From: Bilophila sp964538355
GTDB taxonomy: Bacteria; Desulfobacterota; Desulfovibrionia; Desulfovibrionales; Desulfovibrionaceae
Assembly: GCA_964538355.1 (NCBI GenBank)
Contig: CAZIFC010000034.1
Location: forward strand, 1-24,617
Length of the DNA stretch: 24,617 bases
Direction: 5' to 3'
Shown here one piece after another: positions 13,970 to 19,457 of the stretch. The notes beneath the pieces were generated by a model that was not told the origin of the DNA, ran no database searches, and saw nothing but the letters and a program-made list of their open reading frames with translations. A program made the position numbers and the translations under genes. Position 1 is the first letter of the stretch. Each line of letters opens with the position of its first letter.

Positions 13970-15424
13970 ATGGCGTTTGTTTCTTCCGGCTACAATCCTG
14001 AAAAGCCGATGGAAGGCCGTATCTCCGATATTGGCCCCCGCAAATACGACTCGTTCTTCCCTGAAGTCATCAAGAAGAACTTCGGCAAGTGGCTGTACCA
14101 CGAAATTCTTGAACCCGGCGTGCTCGTGCACGTCGCCGAATCCGGCGACAAGGTGTACACCGTGCGTTGCGGCGGCACCCGTACCATGTCTGTCTGCAAT
14201 ATCCGCGAAATCTGCGATATCGCCGACAAGTACTGCGGCGGCCACGTCCGTTGGACGACCCGTAACAACATCGAATTCATGGTGACTGACGAAGCCACCC
14301 TGAAGGCGCTGAAGGAAGACCTGGCGGGCCGCAAGTTCGCCGCCGGCTCCTACAAGTTCCCCATCGGCGGTACCGGCGCTGGTATCTCCAACGTCGTGCA
14401 CACCCAGGGCTGGGTGCACTGTCACACCCCCGCTACCGACGCCTCCGGCCCGGTTAAGGCTGTGATGGACGCCATGTTCGACGATTTCAAGAGCATGCGT
14501 CTCCCCGCCCCCGTGCGTATCTCCCTGGCTTGCTGCATCAACATGTGCGGCGCCGTGCACTGCTCCGACATCGGTATCGTGGGTATCCACCGCAAGCCTC
14601 CGATGATCGACGACCAGTGGGTTGACCAGCTCTGCGAAATTCCGCTGGCTGTCGCCGCCTGCCCCACCGCCGCCGTGCGTCCGGTCAAGACCGAATTCGA
14701 CGGCAAGAAGGTGAACTCCGTGGCCATCAAGCAGGACCGCTGCATGTACTGCGGTAACTGCTACACCATGTGCCCCGCCCTGCCCATCTCCGACGGCGAA
14801 GGCGACGGCGTGGCTCTGATGGTTGGTGGTAAGGTTTCCAACCGTATCTCCATGCCCAAGTTCTCCAAGGTCGTCGTGGCCTACATCCCCAACGAACCTC
14901 CCCGTTGGAACACTCTCACCGACACCATCAAGCACATTGTTGAAGTGTACGCTGAGAACGCCAACAAGTACGAACGTCTGGGCGACTGGGCCGAACGTAT
15001 CGGTTGGGAATCCTTCTTCGAACTGACCGGTCTGGAATTCACGCACCACCTGATCGACGACTTCCGCGATCCGGCTTACTACACGTGGCGCCAGAGCACC
15101 CAGTTCAAGTTCTCCGAAGTGGCTCTCGCCATCCACGAAGGTGCCGAGGCTCACACCTCCGCCGCCGCTGCCGAGATCACCGAAGAAGACAAGGCCGCCG
15201 TTGTTTCCTACCTCCAGGAAAAGATGGCTCGCCCCGGTGCCAAGTCCAAGTACTACTTCAAGGACTTCCTCGAAGTGCTGCCCACGAAGAGCACCCGCGA
15301 TGTCAAGAACGTTCTCTCCGTCCTCGTGGCCGAAGAGAAGCTGGAATACTGGTCTTCCGGTTCCACCACCATGTACGGCCTGAAGGGCGCTGGCAAGCAG
15401 GCTGGCACCGAAGGCGAAAACTAA
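13970..15424 (+). CDS. dsrB: Dissimilatory sulfite reductase beta subunit fused to DsrD
   Basis: In 484 residues two proteins are joined. Residues 1-382 are DsrB: siroheme-ligating cysteines Cys151, Cys188, Cys189 and Cys193 (ACCINMCGAVHC), and ferredoxin-domain Cys231, Cys258, Cys261, Cys264 and Cys268. That part ends at WRQSTQFKF, the usual DsrB C-terminus. Residues 383-401 are an Ala-rich linker. Residues 402-480 are DsrD, a winged-helix protein of about 78 residues, ending with YWSSGSTTMYGLKGAGKQ. There is no stop or restart at the junction. Such a fusion is known from Bilophila; in Desulfovibrio the two genes are separate. DsrD is reported to stimulate sulfite reduction, so the fusion fixes it 1:1 to the enzyme. 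Start supported by GGGAG 8-9 bases upstream. Three hairpins follow. Confidence 0.98.
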   Translation: MAFVSSGYNPEKPMEGRISDIGPRKYDSFFPEVIKKNFGKWLYHEILEPGVLVHVAESGDKVYTVRCGGTRTMSVCNIREICDIADKYCGGHVRWTTRNNIEFMVTDEATLKALKEDLAGRKFAAGSYKFPIGGTGAGISNVVHTQGWVHCHTPATDASGPVKAVMDAMFDDFKSMRLPAPVRISLACCINMCGAVHCSDIGIVGIHRKPPMIDDQWVDQLCEIPLAVAACPTAAVRPVKTEFDGKKVNSVAIKQDRCMYCGNCYTMCPALPISDGEGDGVALMVGGKVSNRISMPKFSKVVVAYIPNEPPRWNTLTDTIKHIVEVYAENANKYERLGDWAERIGWESFFELTGLEFTHHLIDDFRDPAYYTWRQSTQFKFSEVALAIHEGAEAHTSAAAAEITEEDKAAVVSYLQEKMARPGAKSKYYFKDFLEVLPTKSTRDVKNVLSVLVAEEKLEYWSSGSTTMYGLKGAGKQAGTEGEN

Positions 15425-15432
15425 GATCCGAG

Positions 15433-15462
15433 TCTGCGGGAGACTTTTCTCCCGCAGATTTT
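15433..15462 (+). terminator. Intrinsic terminator 1 behind dsrBD
   Basis: TCTGCGGGAG (15433-15442) pairs perfectly with CTCCCGCAGA (15449-15458), followed by TTTT. It begins 9 bases after the dsrBD stop. Confidence 0.85.
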
Positions 15463-15465
15463 CCG

Positions 15466-15495
15466 CCCGTTTCCGCGGTTCGCTGCGGAAACGGG
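15466..15495 (+). other. Hairpin 2 behind dsrBD with TTCG tetraloop
   Basis: CCCGTTTCCGC (15466-15476) pairs with GCGGAAACGGG (15485-15495), extended by a G-T and a G-C pair to a 13-pair stem closing a TTCG loop (15479-15482). No T run follows, so it may stabilise the 3' end rather than terminate. Confidence 0.75.
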
Positions 15496-15506
15496 AACGG
15501 ATTTCA

Positions 15507-15536
15507 GGGGAAGGAAGCAATTCCTTCCCCCTTTTT
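15507..15536 (+). terminator. Intrinsic terminator 3 behind dsrBD with GCAA loop
   Basis: GGGGAAGGAA (15507-15516) pairs perfectly with TTCCTTCCCC (15521-15530) around a GCAA tetraloop, followed by C and five T (15532-15536). It ends 15 bases before the next gene. Confidence 0.85.
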
Positions 15537-15551
15537 GTTACAGGAGCGGTC

Positions 15552-15863
15552 ATGGCCCAGATGATACGTCTCAGGCACGCACAGTCCGGCATCGTCACCA
15601 CCGGCTTTTACGGTTTCAGCTGGACAACGCTGTTTTTCAGCGGATTTCCCGCGCTCTTTCGTGGTGACATCCTCACCGGAGCCATCGTTCTGGCCCTGAG
15701 TGCATCCTCATTCTGGATTGCGGCACTGGTTTGGGCGTTTTTCTACAACCGCGTCTACACCTCCCGCCTGCTGGAGCGGGGATATGTCTTTGACGATACG
15801 CCTGAGAAAATCGGCGAAGCCAAGCGTGCCCTCGGCATTACGGACAGGCCGGATCGCGAGTAG
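15552..15863 (+). CDS. Small membrane protein of the GFSWTxxFFxxFPALFRGD type, paralogue 1
   Basis: A 103-residue protein of unknown function. A short N-terminal motif LRHAQSGIVTTGFYGFSW leads into a hydrophobic stretch containing FFSGFPALFRGD (28-39). A clear membrane helix spans about residues 41-65. A conserved tail YNRVYTSRLLERGYVFDD follows, and a charged C-terminus. Small inner membrane proteins with this layout occur in many bacteria, and I know no established function. AGGAG lies 5 bases before the ATG. It sits behind the dsrBD terminators and 8 bases before a paralogue, so the two are probably translated from one mRNA. In Desulfovibrio vulgaris, as I recall, the CbiA-like gene follows dsrD directly, so this pair looks inserted. 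Confidence 0.8.
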   Translation: MAQMIRLRHAQSGIVTTGFYGFSWTTLFFSGFPALFRGDILTGAIVLALSASSFWIAALVWAFFYNRVYTSRLLERGYVFDDTPEKIGEAKRALGITDRPDRE

Positions 15864-15871
15864 GAGCTTCG

Positions 15872-16318
15872 ATGGCACACGATCCCTACGTCATGCTTCG
15901 GCATCCCGAATCGGGAGAACTGAAACCCGGCTATTTCGGGTTCAGCCGAGACAACTTCTGGACTCTCGGCTTTGTCTGGATTCGTCGATATCCTCCTTTT
16001 TTTATTCAGAATGCAGGTTTTCCCCTCTGCGTTATAGCGGCCTTTTCCCTGCTTTTTCTCCTTCCCCAGACCGCAAGCGTCGTACTGGACAGCGCACTCG
16101 CTGTCCCCGTGGGCGGCTTCAACCTTCCCGTCTCCGAATTTTTTGCCGTACTGGGCCTTGTTTTGCTGCTGATCATCAACGCCGGGCTTTCCTGTTCCTG
16201 CAACCGGGCCTACACGCACCTGCTGCTGCGCGAGGGATACCAGCTGGTTCCCGGCCCCAACGAGCAGGCGGCGAGAAAGGATCTTCACCTTCCCGGGCAT
16301 CTTGACGGCAATGGCTAG
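15872..16318 (+). CDS. Small membrane protein, paralogue 2
   Basis: A 148-residue protein of unknown function with the same plan as its upstream neighbour. It has LRHPESGELKPGYFGFSRDNFW at the N-terminus (compare LRHAQSG...GFYGFSW) and CNRAYTHLLLREGYQLV after the last helix (compare YNRVYTSRLLERGYVF). Two membrane helices are likely, about residues 46-67 and 83-107, against one clear helix in paralogue 1. A tandem duplication followed by divergence is the simplest explanation. TAGGAG, overlapping the stop of the first gene, serves as ribosome site for the ATG at 15872. Role in sulfite respiration is only suggested by position between dsrBD and the CbiA/DsrN-like gene. Confidence 0.8.
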   Translation: MAHDPYVMLRHPESGELKPGYFGFSRDNFWTLGFVWIRRYPPFFIQNAGFPLCVIAAFSLLFLLPQTASVVLDSALAVPVGGFNLPVSEFFAVLGLVLLLIINAGLSCSCNRAYTHLLLREGYQLVPGPNEQAARKDLHLPGHLDGNG

Positions 16319-16438
16319 TTTTTTGGAGGTTCGGGGCATTGCCTCCCCTCTTCCACCGGAACACATGCTTTTCCCAGGCGATCCTTCAACAGCTCTTTCC
16401 CGAGGAGACGGCAGGCTCCCGGGCAACCGGACCTCATC

Positions 16439-17929
16439 ATGACCACACAGCTTGTAACGGCTCCCCGCCTTGTCGTTTCCGGACTTTCCGGCGGCGGCGG
16501 CAAAACCCTTCTCTCGCTCGGCCTCGCCCGCGCCCTGACCCTGCGCGGCCTGCGCGTCAAGCCCTGCAAGAAGGGGCCGGACTACATCGATGCCGCATGG
16601 CTGGGTCTGGCATCTGGACGCACCCCCACCAATCTGGACCCCTTCTTTCTGACGGATGCCCGCCTGCGTGCCCTGTTCTGCGAGGCCTTCGGCGACGCAG
16701 ACCTCGCCATCATTGAAGGAAACAGAGGGCTTTACGACGGGCGGGACGTGCAGGGAACCTGCTCTACAGCCACGCTGGCCCGCGCTCTGGATGCCCCCAT
16801 CCTGCTTACGCTCACGGTCACCAAAATGACCCGCACCGCCGCCGCGGTGATCGCTGGGCTGGCGAATTTCGAGCCGGTCAATCTCGCCGGCGTCGTCCTC
16901 AACAGGGTCGCCTCGGCGCGCCATGCCGAGCTGATCCGCAAGAGTATCGAGACCTATACCGGTATTCCCGTATGGGGCGAAATCCCGAAACTCGCCGAGA
17001 ATCCCATCCCCGAGCGGCATATGGGGCTGGTGTCCATGCACGACGAATCGCCGGACGCCCCGGGGCGCGCCGCTCTGCTTGATGCGCTGGACGGCCTCGC
17101 CGCGATCATCGAAAAGCATATGGATGTCGAAGCCGCGCTCCGCAGTGCCAAGGCCGCACCCGGCCTCCATGACATCGAACCGTTCTGGGAAAAGGCCCCC
17201 CTTGCCCCGGAAACCATCACGACGCAGGACAGGCCGGTAACGATCGGCTTTGTCCGGGATGCGGCCTTGTGGTTCTATTACGAGGAGAACTTCGAGGCCC
17301 TGCGCCGGGCCGGTGCGACGCTTGTGGAACTGAGCCTGCTGTCCCCGGAGCCGTGGCCTCTCGACAGGCTCGACGGCCTTTACCTCGGCGGCGGCTTTCC
17401 CGAAATGGTTCCCGAACGCCTTGCCGCTTCACCGCACCTCCACGAGCTTCGTAGCTTTTCCCAAAGCGGGAAGCCGCTGTATGCCGAATGCGGCGGGTTC
17501 ATGGTCCTCTGCCAGGAGCTGCGTATCGACGGCAGGGATTATCCCATGAGCGGTGTTTTCCCGGCCCGTGCGGAGTTCTGCCCCCGTCCGCAGGGACTGG
17601 GGTATGTGGAGGCCGCGGTAGAGGAACCCAATCCCTTCCATCCTGTCGGGGCACTGCTCCGTGGTCATGAATTCCATTATTCGAGATGTGTTGCGCTTGG
17701 CGAACTGAAGCCGACGCTCCGGCTGTCTCCCGGCGTGGGCATGTCCGGCCCGGGGCATCGGGCCAAGGGTTTGGCGGCGGAAGGAGCCGAATCTCTCGCA
17801 AGCCGGGACGGGCTGCTTGTCCGCAAGACGTTCGCGGCGTACACGCATCTGTTTGCACCTGCCGTTCCGCATTGGGCCGAGAACTTTGTCGCGGCCTGTC
17901 GTGGCTGGGTGAGGGAAGAGAGTTTGTAG
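16439..17929 (+). CDS. CbiA/DsrN-family amidase (cobyrinate a,c-diamide synthase or siroheme amidase)
   Basis: An ATP- and glutamine-dependent amidase of 496 residues. Residues 10-230 are the dethiobiotin-synthetase-like ATPase domain: P-loop GLSGGGGKT (15-23) and KKGPDYIDAAW (44-54). Residues 267-490 are a class I-like glutaminase domain (CobB/CobQ type) with LGGGFPE (316-322), the nucleophile Cys351 in AECGGF, and RGHEFHYSR with His413. CbiA amidates the a and c acetate groups of cobyrinate. The related DsrN of sulfur bacteria amidates siroheme for sulfite reductase. Its place behind dsrAB, together with siroamide in desulfoviridin-type enzymes, favours the siroheme role; a cobalamin role cannot be excluded, and no other cobalamin gene is in view. 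The ATG at 16439 has no clear Shine-Dalgarno sequence. Confidence 0.9.
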   Translation: MTTQLVTAPRLVVSGLSGGGGKTLLSLGLARALTLRGLRVKPCKKGPDYIDAAWLGLASGRTPTNLDPFFLTDARLRALFCEAFGDADLAIIEGNRGLYDGRDVQGTCSTATLARALDAPILLTLTVTKMTRTAAAVIAGLANFEPVNLAGVVLNRVASARHAELIRKSIETYTGIPVWGEIPKLAENPIPERHMGLVSMHDESPDAPGRAALLDALDGLAAIIEKHMDVEAALRSAKAAPGLHDIEPFWEKAPLAPETITTQDRPVTIGFVRDAALWFYYEENFEALRRAGATLVELSLLSPEPWPLDRLDGLYLGGGFPEMVPERLAASPHLHELRSFSQSGKPLYAECGGFMVLCQELRIDGRDYPMSGVFPARAEFCPRPQGLGYVEAAVEEPNPFHPVGALLRGHEFHYSRCVALGELKPTLRLSPGVGMSGPGHRAKGLAAEGAESLASRDGLLVRKTFAAYTHLFAPAVPHWAENFVAACRGWVREESL

Positions 17930-17940
17930 TGTTTAGTGTT

Positions 17941-18046
17941 TGTGGGGAAGGGCGGGAGACTCTTTCTGGAGAAAGGTTTCTCCCTCCCTTCCCCACACCC
18001 CATTCCTCCCACTCCAAAGACGTTTCTCCTTATCGAATCCCTGTTG
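17941..18046 (+). repeat. Terminator-associated repeat behind the CbiA/DsrN-like gene, copy D
   Basis: The 19-base arm 17941-17959 pairs with 17979-17997 with one mismatch; inside, CTTTC (17962-17966) pairs with GAAAG (17971-17975) around TGGA. It begins 11 bases after the stop. The following box 18014-18046 matches the reverse strand of 2919-2951 at 31 of 33 positions. From 18047 to 18209 I see nothing recognisable. Confidence 0.7.
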
Positions 18047-18209
18047 CAGTCCGCTTCCGCGCAGGGTGTTTTACGTTGCGGGTGGCCCGGCTGGAGGGAA
18101 CCAGAGCTTGGGGGGAGACTGGGTAGGGTGCTTTTAAGGGTGTTTTATCGGTGGGTCAGGGGTTTTGTAGCGTTGGGCTGATGATTTGTTGCATGATTTT
18201 TCTCTAAAC

Positions 18210-18252
18210 AGGAATATTTCCTATTTACTTTTACGGGGCGGTGCGCTAGGCT
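18210..18252 (+). promoter_or_regulatory. Candidate tpx promoter with adjacent palindrome
   Basis: TTTACT (18224-18229) and TAGGCT (18247-18252) are 17 bases apart. The palindrome AGGAA-TAT-TTCCT (18210-18222) ends one base before the -35, a position suited to a regulator. Both boxes are weak matches to consensus. Confidence 0.45.
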
Positions 18253-18303
18253 CTCTCCATCAAGACAACACAACCTCCCGCTTCCGGGAATGGAGATACG
18301 GCT

Positions 18304-18828
18304 ATGAACAAGGAACGCACCGGTATCGTCACTTTCAAGGGCATGCCCCTGACTCTGCTTGGCAATCCTGTTTCCGTCGGGGATACGGCTCCTGATTTTC
18401 AGGTGCTTGCCAACGATCTGTCGCCGCGCACGCTGGCGGACTACAAGGGCAAGGTACTGGTCATCAGCGTCGTGCCCTCGCTGGATACCCCCGTCTGCGA
18501 TCTGCAAACCCGCCGTTTCAACGCCGAGGCCGCCGGCCTTTCCGATGCTGTCCGCATCCTGACCATCAGCTGCGACTTGCCCTTTGCCCAGAGCCGCTGG
18601 TGCGGAGCCGCCGGTGTCGAGGCCGTGGAAACCCTGTCCGACCACCGGGATCTGTCTTTCGGGCTGGCCTACGGCATGGTGCTGAAAGAACTCCGCCTGC
18701 TCGGGCGCGCGGTTTTCGTGGTCTGCGCCGACGGTGTGGTTGCCCACGCCGAAGTGGTCAATGAAGTCAGCTCTTCCGTCAATTTCGAGTCCGCCCTTGC
18801 CGCCGTCAAGGACTGCCTCGCGAAATAA
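18304..18828 (+). CDS. tpx: Thiol peroxidase (atypical 2-Cys peroxiredoxin)
   Basis: Reduces hydrogen peroxide and organic peroxides with electrons from thioredoxin; Tpx is periplasmic or cytoplasmic depending on species, and no signal peptide is seen here. The 174-residue protein has the peroxidatic Cys65 in VPSLDTPVCDLQTRRFN (with Thr62) and the resolving Cys100 in DLPFAQSRWCG, the Tpx-specific placement. The N-terminal VTFKGMPLTLLGNPVSVGDTAPDF is typical. GGAG lies 8 bases before the ATG. It is a single-gene unit with its own promoter candidate and a strong terminator, and would help a strict anaerobe survive oxygen exposure. Confidence 0.96.
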   Translation: MNKERTGIVTFKGMPLTLLGNPVSVGDTAPDFQVLANDLSPRTLADYKGKVLVISVVPSLDTPVCDLQTRRFNAEAAGLSDAVRILTISCDLPFAQSRWCGAAGVEAVETLSDHRDLSFGLAYGMVLKELRLLGRAVFVVCADGVVAHAEVVNEVSSSVNFESALAAVKDCLAK

Positions 18829-18878
18829 GCTTCCCTTCCTTTCCTGTTCCTCCCTTCAGGAAATTCCGGTTTGACATG

Positions 18879-18924
18879 CAACAAGGGCCTTTCCCGTGCG
18901 CTCGGGAAAGGCCCTTGTTGTTTT
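18879..18924 (+). terminator. tpx terminator
   Basis: An 18-base arm (18879-18896) pairs perfectly with 18903-18920 around TGCGCT, followed by TTTT. It is the strongest intrinsic terminator in the window and marks the border between tpx and the phage-like region. Confidence 0.92.
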
Positions 18925-18940
18925 GCGTCTCCCTCAAGGA

Positions 18941-18958
18941 GAGCCTGCCCGCAGGCTC
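18941..18958. other. Short perfect palindrome at the edge of the phage-like region
   Basis: GAGCCTGCCCGCAGGCTC: GAGCCTG pairs with CAGGCTC around CCCG. It lies 37 bases past the stop of the last phage-side frame. It may help terminate leftward transcription, though no T run follows. Confidence 0.35.
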
Positions 18959-18994
18959 AGCCTCCGCAGAGAAACGCCTGTGCTTCCGGCATCA

Positions 18995-19144
18995 TCAGGG
19001 CGCGAGGCACTGCCCGTTCAAGGGAGGTTCAGGGGGAGGTTCAGGGCGAGGCTCAGGGCGAGGCTCAAGGGCCGATTGGTTCCATGGGGATACGGGACAG
19101 CCTTCTGCGAGGGGCAGGGCAAGGTTTTCGCCCGCGCCCGTCAT
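18995..19144 (-). CDS. Small Pro/Glu-repeat protein at the end of the tail module
   Basis: A 49-residue frame. Its ATG overlaps the stop of the preceding phage gene as ATGA (19144-19141), and GGAG lies 8 bases upstream, so translational coupling is likely. The N-terminal half is MTGAGENLALPLAEG followed by CPVSPWNQS. The C-terminal half is EPRPEPRPEPPPEPPLNG, encoded by four copies of a 12-base repeat. No function is recognised. The coupling speaks for a real gene; the short length and low complexity speak against certainty. Confidence 0.5.
   Translation of the reverse strand: MTGAGENLALPLAEGCPVSPWNQSALEPRPEPRPEPPPEPPLNGQCLAP
19025..19072 (-). repeat. Four tandem 12-base repeats
   Basis: Plus-strand units AGGTTCAGGGGG, AGGTTCAGGGCG, AGGCTCAGGGCG and AGGCTCAAGGGC lie head to tail. 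On the minus strand they encode Glu-Pro-x-Pro-like units in frame, so copy-number change would keep the reading frame. Confidence 0.85.
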
Positions 19145-19407
19145 CCGCGGGTCTCCAGAGCCGCAACCCGGGCTTTGAGGGCCTCCAGCTCGTCCTGGAG
19201 GGTCTTGAGGGAGCCGGAGGGTTCCCAAGTTCCGGCAGAGGCATTCCAGACCGGAACATCCCCCTGCGTGCGTGTCCGGGTGTCGACCAGCGGCAGCAGC
19301 CTGCCGATCCAGCCGTTCAGCCGCTGCATGTTTGCCGTCACAATGGCATTCCAGCCCTGTTGTCCGTAGGTAATGGTTTCAAGCCCCGTGGGGCTCAGGC
19401 TCGACAT
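19141..19407 (-). CDS. Small phage tail-region protein with C-terminal coiled coil
   Basis: An 88-residue protein of unknown function. MSSLSPTGLETITYGQQGWNA opens the N-terminal part, and LKTLQDELEALKARVAALE near the end has heptad spacing, suggesting a coiled coil that could oligomerise. The ATG at 19407 is chosen because AAGGAG lies 7 bases upstream; the earlier ATG at 19452 has no such site. It follows the J-like tip protein after 50 bases, so it may be a fibre or tip accessory or a chaperone. It is coupled to the Pro/Glu-repeat frame. Confidence 0.75.
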   Translation of the reverse strand: MSSLSPTGLETITYGQQGWNAIVTANMQRLNGWIGRLLPLVDTRTRTQGDVPVWNASAGTWEPSGSLKTLQDELEALKARVAALETRG

Positions 19408-19457
19408 GGCAAAACTCCTTGGATGACCGCCAAGAGGCGGGGTGAAAGACATGGCAA

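Noticed and set aside
12605..15601. A 998-codon open frame antisense to dsrA and dsrBD
   Set aside because: dsrA and dsrBD are beyond doubt, and the antisense frame results from their strong codon bias, which avoids the triplets that read as stops on the other strand. It has no ribosome site and no recognisable domain.
18867..18960. CRISPR-like or attachment-site repeats at the border of the phage region
   Set aside because: Only one terminator palindrome and one short palindrome are present, with no regularly spaced repeats and no integrase or direct repeat in view.
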